Shown here: one piece after another, positions 1 through 7,146 of the stretch
Layout: each line of letters opens with the position of its first letter
Numbering within the stretch: position 1 is the stretch's first letter
NCBI GenBank assembly: GCA_964635975.1
Contig: CAZWPO010000051.1
Location: forward strand, 1 to 12,075
DNA from: UBA5314 sp964635975
Lineage (GTDB): Bacteria > Bacillota > Syntrophomonadia > Syntrophomonadales > Syntrophomonadaceae
Length of the DNA stretch: 12,075 nucleotides
Direction of reading: 5' to 3'
The notes under the pieces: model-generated
The model's input: the letters and a program-made list of their open reading frames with translations, nothing else
The model's database searches: none
What the model was told of the DNA's origin: nothing
Made by a program: the position numbers and the translations under genes

Positions 1-2
1 CC

Positions 3-2393
3 GCGTCACTGGTCGATAACCTGGACCTGGAAATAATATGCCCGGACGGGCAGGTACTCAAAGGAAATGACTTTAAAAGACTGGGGATAAGTGACAGTAC
101 CAACAACGTGGAAAAGGTCTCCATCGATAACCCGCTGCCCGGGGACTATATCGTACGGATCCACGGCACCGGGCTGGAGGGACCGGTATGGCCGAGTCAT
201 TACGCCCTAGTTTATGGACAGACTATGCGCCATGAGATAGTCAGGGAAGTCCATTCCAACAACCAGATTAGCACGGCCAGCGGTCAGACGATAAATCTTT
301 CCGATTATTCAGTCAAAGGCAGCAGCAACGGCAAATCATTTTCCAGCCCGGCAGAGATAAAAGCCGGCTGCGATCTATACCTGGGCAAGGATAAAGTATA
401 CGCTTTCCAGCGCAGCCTGGACAGCGGAGGAGCCCAGATCCTGGAAGAGGAGCATGGAAGCCTGCTGGTGGAGATGAATCCCACCTCCCGCCAGGGGGGG
501 ACTTATCTATCCGAACATCTGTTAAAATCCACCGGTCAGCTTCTGCTAAACGGGATTCCGGTACAACAGATAAAAGATATTCCGGTGGGGGTCAAGATTA
601 ATGCCAGTGTAAATCCCGGCCTGCAAAATATATGGACGTTGAGCGCTATCGGTGAACAGGTGGAAGGATTCATCGAGACGGTTGATCCTGAGAAAAAGCA
701 GCTTCGGCTAGTCAAGGACCAGCTGGATTACAGCTTTTCTTCCTGGACGGCATTATCAAGTCTAGATACCCTGGTATATGGCAGCTATAGTGATGCCCCG
801 TACGGGTCACTTAGCACCGTGAACCTAGCTTCACTTTCCCCGGGAATGAAAGTTTCGATGATGGTATCCTCCCCTGACCATGAAGTACAGTATATCAAGG
901 TAGAACGCTCGGTAGTAGTAGGAACCATCAACGACATCGATCTCAAGACGGATAGAATAACCATCGATGACGGAAGAAACTATCAGATCTTTCCGGGAAT
1001 CCAGATTCAAAAGGATGGCCAGGCATGCGAGTTAAAAGATTTAAAAACCGGCGACAAAGTATCTGGAGCGTTGCTGGGGAATACCGACAAGCTGATCGAA
1101 CTGAAGAGCTTCAGCAACATTATGTATGGCAGGGTCATCTATTTCAATCCCGCCCTGGGAGTGTTGTACCTATATGACGATAATGAACAATTCCGCGTCC
1201 TATACTTTGGCACCGATACCAGGATATTCAGCGGGGGGCTGCTCTCATCCAGGTCTGCCATCGCACCGGGTGAATGGCTGCGCTTGATACTTGACGGGAA
1301 CTCTGAAAAGATAATACAAGCCGACACAGCAAAAATTCTGGAACAGGATGCAGTCAAAACCTTTCAGGCTTATGATAGCGAAAAGAATATCATCACTATG
1401 AGCGATGGCAGCGCTTATATATTCAGCGAGTCGTGCCAGATGACCAAGGGCGGATACAGTATGACACCAGATTTACTTAAGATAGGCGAAACCGTGACCA
1501 TAAACACTCTGGCCGCCCCGGAGCCCTGGTCGGAATTTCTGGCTCGGGTGGAAGTAAGTTACGATGCAGCGATACCCGCCCCTGAGCTCGAAGTGAGCGC
1601 CAGCAACTATAATAATGTATTAGTGATCCGTGGCAGCAGTAGTGCTGACCGGATCGTCATAACCCGTGAGGACGGCAGCCGAGATATTGTCTCGGTAAAT
1701 AATGACGGCAGTTTTGGCAGGCTCTACACAATGCATCCCCATGAAAACAACGTCAAGGTGCTTGCCCTGGACAGCCGGACAGGAGGAATAAGCGGACAGG
1801 AGCTTGAGGTAGAGAGCAGCAGTGAAAGCGGACCTCAGACCAGGACTTTTTTTGACATATATTCTGATCCCGACCGGCAGAGTATTGAAAATCTGGCCAG
1901 CAGCAAAATAATAGCCGGCTACGGAGATGGCACTTTTCGCCCCGGTGCCGCAGTCAACCGGGCCGAATTTTTAACCATGCTGGGCCGGGCCGGAGCCTGG
2001 AAAATTGAAGACACCAGGAAAGTAGAGTACTTTACGGATAACGGGAGCATACCAATCTGGGCCTGGGGAGCGGTCTATTATGCCCGCCAGAAGGGCATCG
2101 TCAACGGTTATCCGGATGGATCATTCAAGCCCCGGCAGTCTATGACAAGAAGCGCCATGGTCGTGATGCTGGCCAGCGTCTTATCCGCTTCCCCTGGACA
2201 GCCCGGCAAGATAAATTCCTATACCGATATAGATGATATACCAGCCTGGGCCATGCCGGCATACAGTTATTTCTACAGCCGGGGATGGCTGAACTGGTTT
2301 GGAGGGGATACCCTGGAGCCGGAAAAAGAACTGACGCGCGGAGAAGCGGCTCGCTTTATAGACCATCTGATGCCAGCAACCGATAATGATTGA
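3..2393 (+). CDS. SLH-anchored surface protein, likely C-terminal part of an S8 (subtilisin-like) protease; 5' partial
   Basis: The frame is open from base 3, so the gene starts upstream of the window; the GTG at 108 is an internal valine. About 796 codons are visible. The first ~70 residues (LVDNLDLE..PDG, NNVEKV, NPLPGDY, HYALVYG) match the pattern of the beta-sandwich domain that follows the catalytic domain in bacterial S8 proteases, so an upstream Asp/His/Ser protease domain is predicted but not seen. Four related ~70-residue beta repeats follow (bases ~660-1559), then an Ig-like segment. Three SLH domains end the protein (bases ~1848-1991, ~2025-2183, ~2214-2372), with GYGDGTFRPG and GYPDGSFKP motifs; the third is degenerate. 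SLH triplets bind pyruvylated secondary wall polymers, so the protein should sit non-covalently on the cell wall. SLH anchoring is nearly certain; the protease identity is likely. Confidence 0.85.
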   Translation, partial: ASLVDNLDLEIICPDGQVLKGNDFKRLGISDSTNNVEKVSIDNPLPGDYIVRIHGTGLEGPVWPSHYALVYGQTMRHEIVREVHSNNQISTASGQTINLSDYSVKGSSNGKSFSSPAEIKAGCDLYLGKDKVYAFQRSLDSGGAQILEEEHGSLLVEMNPTSRQGGTYLSEHLLKSTGQLLLNGIPVQQIKDIPVGVKINASVNPGLQNIWTLSAIGEQVEGFIETVDPEKKQLRLVKDQLDYSFSSWTALSSLDTLVYGSYSDAPYGSLSTVNLASLSPGMKVSMMVSSPDHEVQYIKVERSVVVGTINDIDLKTDRITIDDGRNYQIFPGIQIQKDGQACELKDLKTGDKVSGALLGNTDKLIELKSFSNIMYGRVIYFNPALGVLYLYDDNEQFRVLYFGTDTRIFSGGLLSSRSAIAPGEWLRLILDGNSEKIIQADTAKILEQDAVKTFQAYDSEKNIITMSDGSAYIFSESCQMTKGGYSMTPDLLKIGETVTINTLAAPEPWSEFLARVEVSYDAAIPAPELEVSASNYNNVLVIRGSSSADRIVITREDGSRDIVSVNNDGSFGRLYTMHPHENNVKVLALDSRTGGISGQELEVESSSESGPQTRTFFDIYSDPDRQSIENLASSKIIAGYGDGTFRPGAAVNRAEFLTMLGRAGAWKIEDTRKVEYFTDNGSIPIWAWGAVYYARQKGIVNGYPDGSFKPRQSMTRSAMVVMLASVLSASPGQPGKINSYTDIDDIPAWAMPAYSYFYSRGWLNWFGGDTLEPEKELTRGEAARFIDHLMPATDND
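660..1559 (+). repeat. Four tandem ~70-residue beta-repeat domains inside the SLH protein
   Basis: Four consecutive units start at about bases 660, 912, 1119 and 1350. Each opens with a hydrophobic-G/F pattern (VEGFIETVD, VVGTINDID, MYGRVIYFN, VKTFQAYDS), then a short strand over D/N-x-G (TIDDGRNY, TMSDGSAY), then a 'dL..G..V' stretch (LKTGDKV, LKIGETV). Each closes with a strand such as QYIKVE or EFLARVE. This is a protein-level repeat; no DNA-level repeat is obvious. The units probably form a rod of small beta-barrels between the protease-like part and the SLH anchor. Confidence 0.6.
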
Positions 2394-2409
2394 ACGAATT
2401 GATATAGAT

Positions 2410-2438
2410 AAAAAACATCCCTTAGCGGGATGTTTTTT
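2410..2438. terminator. Bidirectional intrinsic terminator between convergent genes
   Basis: A perfect 12-bp inverted repeat (AAAAAACATCCC / GGGATGTTTTTT) surrounds a 5-nt loop. The A-run and T-run make it a rho-independent terminator in both directions. It lies 16 nt past the SLH gene stop and ~20 nt past the anti-sigma gene stop, so it serves both convergent units. Confidence 0.92.
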
Positions 2439-2458
2439 CTGTTTTATTCTTGAAATCA

Positions 2459-3448
2459 TTATTGCTGCTGGAGCCAGAGAACTATGGTCTGATCCGATGA
2501 CTGTTTGCTGATTGAGTCGAGCATCTTTTCGATGCCGGCGATCTGCGTGCGCAACTGGCTTATCTGGGCGCTGTCCTGAGTTTGAGCGAGCTGCTGTTCC
2601 AAGTTTATCAGCTGGGAATAGAGCTCATTATATCTGGTGGTCAGGTTCTCTCTCTGCACCTGGCGCGGGGCTGCTTCAGCTCCCAGGGCGGCCAGGCTGG
2701 AGATAAGCTGCCCCGCCGAGGAACTATCCACAACGATTTTGTCGACCAGGTAGAGCTTACCGTCTTGATATTGCTGTCCCAGCGACTGAGTGGAGGCTCC
2801 GCAGGCTTTTGCCATACTCAAGGCCCTCTTTTCCGCATTATCCACGTCCGCAGTTTCGACTTTCAATAGAGTGGAAACTATAACAAATTCCTGATTATTG
2901 GTCAACACCGGGTTGGATCGAGTCCCTGCAGGGGTTCCGTTTGTCTTTGCATCTGTTTCGGTATCTTTGGGGGCTACAGTCACGCTGTCAGGCGGAACTG
3001 CCGTCTCACCCACCGGAGTCGGCGTGTTATCAGGAGCGGGATTATTGCTGTCCAGGCTGCTGGTGACTTCCGGCGAGGGCTCTGATATCACCGGATTGTC
3101 GGCCACTTGAAGCAGCGGGGTATTGTTCATCAGTATGGGACCACTGGCCAGCAACAGGGCGGCTGCAGCGGCGGCGCCGGCCTGCTTCCAGCGCTTCCAG
3201 CGCCCTTTTGCCCGTGCGGCCTCTTCCTGTTTTATGCGTGCCATCACGGATGACGCAAAGCCTTCCGGGGCGGTTAGCTCTATCATGCTCCGGGAGTGGA
3301 TGGCGGCAAGAAGACTATCCATTCTGTCGAGTTCCTCGCGGCATTCCGGGCATACTTCAAGATGGCTGATGAGTTTCAAGTTTTCCTCATGAGCCAGCTG
3401 TTTGTCAAGATATTCGGAAAACAGCTCTCTGGCTTCCCGGCATTCCAT
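2459..3448 (-). CDS. Membrane anti-sigma factor: zinc-finger (zf-HC2) N-terminus, one TM segment, DUF4349-like exterior
   Basis: 329 aa from ATG at 3448. The in-frame GTG at 3457 lies only 2 nt past the AAGGAGA Shine-Dalgarno, while ATG 3448 lies 11 nt past it and begins the typical MECREAREL. The N-terminus has the anti-sigma zinc finger C3-x25-H29-x3-C33-x2-C36, which in this family clamps the ECF sigma factor. One alanine/leucine-rich TM helix spans ~90-107 after a basic stretch (RWKRWK). A Pro/Thr/Ser-rich linker (~115-180) leads to an outer domain (~185-326) with an alpha/beta part, a coiled coil (NLTTRYNELYSQLINLEQQL) and a final beta strand, as in DUF4349. It lies 62 nt downstream of the sigma gene and is surely co-transcribed. 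Expected role: hold the sigma factor at the membrane until an envelope signal triggers release. Confidence 0.9.
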   Translation of the reverse strand: MECREARELFSEYLDKQLAHEENLKLISHLEVCPECREELDRMDSLLAAIHSRSMIELTAPEGFASSVMARIKQEEAARAKGRWKRWKQAGAAAAAALLLASGPILMNNTPLLQVADNPVISEPSPEVTSSLDSNNPAPDNTPTPVGETAVPPDSVTVAPKDTETDAKTNGTPAGTRSNPVLTNNQEFVIVSTLLKVETADVDNAEKRALSMAKACGASTQSLGQQYQDGKLYLVDKIVVDSSSAGQLISSLAALGAEAAPRQVQRENLTTRYNELYSQLINLEQQLAQTQDSAQISQLRTQIAGIEKMLDSISKQSSDQTIVLWLQQQ

Positions 3449-3510
3449 GCCAACCACTTCTCCTTTAATAATCTAATGAAAAAATAAATTAACGAATGTT
3501 CTACGATGAA

Positions 3511-4080
3511 TTATTCAGTATTTTGCTTTTCAACCACCGCCAGCAGATTCCGACGCGCCCGGTTGAGACGCGATTTTACGGTTCCCAGGCTGCAGTCTAA
3601 AAGCCCGGCTATCTCTTCATAAGAGTAGCCCTCTACTTCGCGTAGTATTAAAACATTACGATATTCCGGAGCCAGTTCCATAAGGGCCTCCTGGACCATC
3701 TGGTTGAACTCCTCGCGCTCCACCTTTTCCAGGGGGCTTTCCTCACTGGCGGCTATCTCGCGCACCATATCACCTTCCCGGGTGGGCAGCGGATCGTCCA
3801 GACTGAACTGCATCACCTTCTGGCGGCGGGTGGAGTTTATCCACAAGTTGATGGTGATACGCCTCAACCAGGTGCCGAAATCGGCGTCCTGACGGAAGGA
3901 CTTCAATGATTTATATACCTGCACGAAAACATCCTGGGCCAGGTCCTGGGCGTCCTCCGGTTTTCCGGTAAGCTGGTAGCAGTGTGAGAACAAGCGGTTC
4001 TGGTACATCACCACTAGTTTCTCAAAAGCTATCAGGTCGCCTTTCTGAGCAAGGCTGACCAGTTTAGCGCTCTCTGTCAA
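3511..4080 (-). CDS. ECF-type RNA polymerase sigma factor (sigma-70 family, SigW/RpoE-like)
   Basis: 189 aa from TTG at 4080. Region 2 (~17-87) includes the core-binding stretch EDAQDLAQDVFVQVYKSL and the -10-reading stretch FGTWLRRITINLWIN. Region 4 (~126-179) has LAPEYRNVLILREVEGYSYEEIAGLL and the HTH GTVKSRLNRARRNL. There is no region 1.1 or 3, as usual for ECF factors. Start choice: an in-frame ATG at 4113 adds 11 residues (MSAACTGVLVS) but has no good Shine-Dalgarno. The predicted promoter would give it only a ~10-nt leader. TTG 4080 has AGGAG 11 nt upstream and yields MTESAKLVSLAQKGD, a normal ECF N-terminus. The downstream neighbour is its anti-sigma factor. The promoter suggests autoregulation, and the same motif precedes gene A. 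Confidence 0.93.
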   Translation of the reverse strand: MTESAKLVSLAQKGDLIAFEKLVVMYQNRLFSHCYQLTGKPEDAQDLAQDVFVQVYKSLKSFRQDADFGTWLRRITINLWINSTRRQKVMQFSLDDPLPTREGDMVREIAASEESPLEKVEREEFNQMVQEALMELAPEYRNVLILREVEGYSYEEIAGLLDCSLGTVKSRLNRARRNLLAVVEKQNTE

Positions 4081-4130
4081 AGAAACCAACACTCCTGTGC
4101 AGGCGGCGGACATTTACCCGCCTGCTTTAT

Positions 4131-4159
4131 TAGACAATGGAAAACTGAAAAAAGTTCCC
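4131..4159 (-). promoter_or_regulatory. Predicted ECF-type promoter of the sigma/anti-sigma operon
   Basis: On the minus strand GGGAAC (4159-4154) is followed by a 17-nt spacer and TGTCTA (4136-4131). The AAC -35 core and GTC-containing -10 fit ECF promoters of the RpoE/SigW type. The start of transcription should fall near 4124, giving a ~44-nt leader to TTG 4080. The same core with the same spacing occurs at 4507-4535 on the other strand. Confidence 0.72.
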
Positions 4160-4506
4160 GCTTTCTAAACTAATTTACCACAAAACCAGCAAAATTCCAT
4201 CCGGGAATAGTTTTTCCAGGAGGATGTCCCCTTTTGCTTCATTATTATATGCGAAGAAAATAAGGCCCGAATCGCTAGATGATTATTAAAAAAACTTTAT
4301 GCTGCTCAGAATGGTAAGTTGTATTGAGCCAGTCAGACGGCGACTTAAATGACTGGCTTATCCGTTTAGACCATCAACATTCCTGGAGCAAAAAAGCAAA
4401 CGTAAAAAATTTATGACAGAAGGAGACTGCCGGGGCAGGAAAACCCAAAAGATAGGCCTCCTTGAAATCGTTGATACTCGAGCGACTAAAAAAATAAAAA
4501 CCTGCC
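4160..4506. other. Noncoding region between divergent ECF promoters, with possible structured RNA
   Basis: No convincing gene lies here. Two secondary-structure candidates are visible. One is a perfect 9-bp inverted repeat (AGCCAGTCA 4327-4335 / TGACTGGCT 4350-4358, 14-nt loop). The other is a nested structure closed by AAGGAG (4420-4425) / CTCCTT (4458-4463), holding CTGC-CGGG-GCAG (4427-4438) and an ACCC (4443-4446) that could pair with the GGGG at 4432-4435. Both lie upstream of the predicted start of gene A's transcript, so they would need their own promoter to be an RNA. I could not match them to a known riboswitch class. They may be only upstream regulatory DNA. Confidence 0.35.
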
Positions 4507-4535
4507 GGGAACTTTTGAAACATATTATGTGTCTA
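4507..4535 (+). promoter_or_regulatory. Predicted ECF-type promoter of stalk-domain protein A
   Basis: GGGAAC (4507-4512), a 17-nt spacer and TGTCTA (4530-4535). The match to the sigma operon promoter extends to CGGGAACTTTT at the -35 and TGTCTAA at the -10, with identical spacing. Transcription would start near 4542 and give a ~215-nt leader. The repeated motif makes A a likely direct target of the neighbouring ECF factor. Confidence 0.75.
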
Positions 4536-4549
4536 ACTTAATTAGGTTG

Positions 4550-4732
4550 AGGAATTGCATTCCTGGACTGCTATTTATATCTGCTGCCTGGCCGGGCGAT
4601 TTATTGCAGGCCTGGCCGGATCAAAAAGGAGGGGAGAATCAATAATTTTAGGCTGTCGACTTGTTCGATAAACACCTGTTTATCTGGGGGTAAGACCCCG
4701 ATGATGACCTGAATTATCTGATTTAGATAATT
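4550..4732 (+). promoter_or_regulatory. Long structured 5' leader of gene A
   Basis: Several hairpins fill the predicted leader. AGGAAT-TGC-ATTCCT (4550-4564) is right behind the predicted start. A GC-rich stretch carries CCTGGCCGG twice (4587-4595, 4611-4619). GATAAAC-ACCT-GTTTATC (4667-4684), GGGG-TAAGA-CCCC (4687-4699) and AATTATCT-GATTT-AGATAATT (4712-4732) stand in a row just ahead of the Shine-Dalgarno. They may stabilise the mRNA, as known for S-layer gene leaders, or control translation. None ends in a long U-run, so attenuation is not favoured. Confidence 0.5.
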
Positions 4733-4743
4733 ATTATTATTTT

Positions 4744-4751
4744 AAGGAGGG
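4744..4751 (+). promoter_or_regulatory. Strong Shine-Dalgarno deciding the TTG start of gene A
   Basis: AAGGAGGG lies 7 nt ahead of TTG 4759. It is the strongest ribosome binding site seen in the window, consistent with high expression from a non-AUG start. Confidence 0.85.
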
Positions 4752-4758
4752 AAATATA

Positions 4759-6990
4759 TTGCCAAGAATTAGTAAGAAATTTGCACTTCTGCTGGTATTG
4801 ACCATGCTGGCAACCATGTTCATGGGTATGGGCACTGTAAGTGCATCCGGCACCATTAAGGCGCTCAGCACTCCCACAGTGGCTGAGGATGACGCCCAGT
4901 CACTCGGGACCATAAAAGTGGTTATCGACGCCGATTCTCTTGACGTAGGTGATACGGTTTTAATCAGCCTGTCCGGCGACTATGAGTTTGGCGCTGCTTT
5001 TGACGCTATTGACAACACCCATTCTGGTGCAAACCAGATAGTTATCCCTGATGACTTTGGCGGCAACCCTGGCGATGCCAACGGTGCCACTATTGGTGCT
5101 GGCGAACTTAGTTTTACCGGTGGTGCTGTAGATGGCGACAGCCTCCAGATTACCTGCGATATTGCTCCGACACCGGCATGTGATATACTTTTCTACATTT
5201 ATCTGAGCGACATCGATGTTAGTGGAACCAGTGATTGCGTAGTATCTTTTGATGCTCCTGGCGGAAGCGGATTCCCCACCGGCGACGTGATGGTTGGTAC
5301 ATCCAGTTCTGACAAGCAGGTCAGCATTTCCGTCACCGATACTGACACCAGTGACGAAGAATTTGATGTAACCCTGCGCCTGAAAGAAAATCTGGCTGGC
5401 GCCTTGGCGGTATCTGACGAATCCATAAAACTGACTCTTCCCGATGCCTACGTATGGGATACTGATGAAAACGAGCTGCTTCTTGAAGCATTGTGGGGCA
5501 ATGACATTTTTGTTAACATTACCTCCGATGACGAAGATCTGTACATTGAATTCTTAGGTTGGGACGAAGATGGCGGCGGAGCTGGCGATTGGGATGCTGC
5601 TGAAGTTAATGAAACTGATGAAGCATCAGCTTGGGATATCGACTTGGAATTTAAAGTGAGCGACGACGATGAAGCTAAACTGGGCGACATCACCGCCAAG
5701 ATCAAAGGCGACACCGATACCAACATCTCTTCAGCTGTTGTCGGAACCTATGGACAAATCGGCGCTACTATTTTAGCTGATGATCCTACCGAAGTAATAG
5801 CCGGTCGCGATGAGCAGGAAATCGGCGATATCGTGATTACCGAAACCCTGAAAGAAAGCTTAGTCGAAGGGCGCACTGTAACCCTTACCCTGCCCGATGG
5901 ATGCGCCTGGCAGGAGGCTATTCTGGATGATTTTGATGATGACGAAGGACTGGAATTAGAATTCGTAAGCCTGGGCGGAACTGATGACCGCACTGCTAAG
6001 TTTAAAGTACCGGTAGGTGGTGAATCCACCAGCTCCGGCGCGGAGATTCGTCTGGAAGACCAGGAAATCATGGTTAGAGCTGGCTTTACCGGCGACGTCA
6101 CACTGGAAGTAGGCGGCTCTCAAGGTCTGACCGGCTCCATCGTGGTGGCCAAGGCTATTGCTCCTGTAACTATGGCTGCTGCTAGCACCGCTCTGCCCGA
6201 GTGCATAATTGGTAAGGCCGGCCAGACTATCGCCGACTTCACCCTCAAGGAAAATGTTGCCGGCGGTATGGAAGATGACAAAAAAGTCAAGATTACCGTT
6301 CCTCCGGGAACTCTGTTCACCGCTTTAGGAACCGCTACAGTTACCGAGGGCGACCTGGTGATCTCCGACTTCGTTAAAGACACTGCTGGAGGTTACATCC
6401 AGTTTACCGTTAAGACTGAAAGTACCGTTCCCAGTACTGTATCCTTTAGCGGACAACTGGTAAGAGTAGACCGCACCGTGGCTGAAGGTGCACAGACTTA
6501 TAAGTGTAAGGGCGAAGCAGTTGTAGAAACCGCTGCTGGCGATTGGGCAAACTTCGATGTGGCTGCTCAAGCAGCCCTGGCCACTGTTGTAACTCCGGCT
6601 CCGACCGAAGAACTCAACGGCGGCGTCTTTGTAATCGGATCCACTTCCTACACTATCGGTGGTGCAACTCTGACCGCTGATGTAGCTCCCTACATCAAGG
6701 ACAGCCGCACCTATCTGCCGGTTCGCTATGTTGCTCAGGCTCTGGGCATCATCGACAGCAACATTATGTGGGATGCAGCCATGCAGACTGTAACCCTGAT
6801 GAAGGGTGACAAAGTTGTCCAGATGAAGATCGGCAGCAACGTCCTGATGGTAAATGGCGCAGCCATCACCCTGGATGTAGCTCCCGAAATCAGCAATGGA
6901 CGCACCTGCCTGCCCATCGCTCTGGTTGCCAATGCTTTCGGAGCAACCGCAAGCTGGGATGCAGCTACCCAGACTGTAACCATTAAATAA
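4759..6990 (+). CDS. Secreted acidic stalk-domain surface protein A (copper amine oxidase N-terminal domain)
   Basis: 743 aa from TTG 4759. A signal peptide (KK then a hydrophobic core, ending ~VSAS, residues 1-30) directs export. Residues ~31-180 form an N-terminal domain (KALSTPTVAEDD..LGTIKV.. GGSGFP) shared with protein D. Three related beta units follow at ~200-330, ~354-465 and ~485-610, each with an LKE-[NS]-[LV] motif and then an [IV]-x-[LI]-T-[LV]-P strand. The C-terminus (~622-743) is a two-part stalk domain (SRTYLPVRYVAQALG..WDAAMQTVTL, then GRTCLPIALVANAFG..WDAATQTVTI). The stalk name comes from amine oxidases, but there is no oxidase catalytic domain here. The protein is rich in Asp/Glu. 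No SLH domain or LPXTG is seen, so its anchoring is unknown; it could be a paracrystalline or wall-bound surface protein. It has a predicted ECF promoter and its own terminator. Confidence 0.88.
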   Translation: MPRISKKFALLLVLTMLATMFMGMGTVSASGTIKALSTPTVAEDDAQSLGTIKVVIDADSLDVGDTVLISLSGDYEFGAAFDAIDNTHSGANQIVIPDDFGGNPGDANGATIGAGELSFTGGAVDGDSLQITCDIAPTPACDILFYIYLSDIDVSGTSDCVVSFDAPGGSGFPTGDVMVGTSSSDKQVSISVTDTDTSDEEFDVTLRLKENLAGALAVSDESIKLTLPDAYVWDTDENELLLEALWGNDIFVNITSDDEDLYIEFLGWDEDGGGAGDWDAAEVNETDEASAWDIDLEFKVSDDDEAKLGDITAKIKGDTDTNISSAVVGTYGQIGATILADDPTEVIAGRDEQEIGDIVITETLKESLVEGRTVTLTLPDGCAWQEAILDDFDDDEGLELEFVSLGGTDDRTAKFKVPVGGESTSSGAEIRLEDQEIMVRAGFTGDVTLEVGGSQGLTGSIVVAKAIAPVTMAAASTALPECIIGKAGQTIADFTLKENVAGGMEDDKKVKITVPPGTLFTALGTATVTEGDLVISDFVKDTAGGYIQFTVKTESTVPSTVSFSGQLVRVDRTVAEGAQTYKCKGEAVVETAAGDWANFDVAAQAALATVVTPAPTEELNGGVFVIGSTSYTIGGATLTADVAPYIKDSRTYLPVRYVAQALGIIDSNIMWDAAMQTVTLMKGDKVVQMKIGSNVLMVNGAAITLDVAPEISNGRTCLPIALVANAFGATASWDAATQTVTIK

Positions 6991-7060
6991 CAACCCTCTA
7001 AGTTAAACTTAGAACCAGAACCCCCGGCGCATAAAGCGCCGGGGTTCTATTTTTCATCAC
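6160..7060 (+). repeat. Tandem duplication, unit 1 (tail of gene A plus terminator)
   Basis: This segment (third beta unit, stalk domain, stop and terminator of A) recurs at ~7250-8140 with a constant offset of 1089 bp through the stalk and stop codon. Identity is ~94% by hand count over the ~375-bp stalk part and clearly lower before it. After the stop codon both copies keep CTCTAAGTTAA..CTTAGAAC and then a C/G-rich hairpin. Confidence 0.9.
7017..7048 (+). terminator. Intrinsic terminator of gene A
   Basis: A 13-bp GC-rich stem (AGAACCCCCGGCGC / GCGCCGGGGTTCT, one bulged C) with loop ATAAA is followed by ATTTTT. It lies 26 nt after the stop codon. A smaller dyad, TCTAAGTT-A-AACTTAGA (6997-7013), precedes it. 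Confidence 0.92.
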
Positions 7061-7084
7061 TAAATATTGCCAACTTGACAGCTA

Positions 7085-7113
7085 TTGACCCGCGGGTCAG
7101 GAATGTTTATACT
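7085..7113 (+). promoter_or_regulatory. Predicted sigma-A promoter of gene B, with a dyad over the -35
   Basis: TTGACC (7085-7090), 17-nt spacer, TATACT (7108-7113). A perfect 14-bp palindrome, TGACCCGCGGGTCA (7086-7099), covers the -35 box and looks like a repressor or activator site. Transcription from ~7120 gives a ~27-nt leader. The whole region resembles the promoter of gene C at 8341-8369. Confidence 0.75.
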
Positions 7114-7146
7114 AATACAAAAATAGAATTGTATGGGGATTTTAAA

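Noticed and set aside
4413..4463. Cyclic-di-GMP or other known riboswitch
   Set aside because: The characteristic conserved stretches of GEMM, TPP, FMN, SAM, cobalamin, ZTP and fluoride classes were looked for by eye and not found.
4413..4541. 42-codon plus-strand reading frame (starts MTEGDCRGRK)
   Set aside because: It has no Shine-Dalgarno, its composition is unremarkable, and it runs through the predicted ECF promoter, so it is most likely chance.
6325..6993. Long minus-strand frames opposite gene A
   Set aside because: They are antisense to a strongly supported gene, have repetitive low-quality translations and no ribosome site; they arise from A's biased codons.
7075..7080. TTGACA as the -35 box of gene B
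   Set aside because: It is 27 nt from TATACT, too far. The overlapping TTGACC at 7085 has the correct 17-nt spacing and is conserved at gene C.
7075..7146. Upstream extension of gene B to TTG 7075
   Set aside because: It would translate through a good TTGACC-N17-TATACT promoter and its dyad; GTG 7147 has a Shine-Dalgarno and starts a normal signal peptide.
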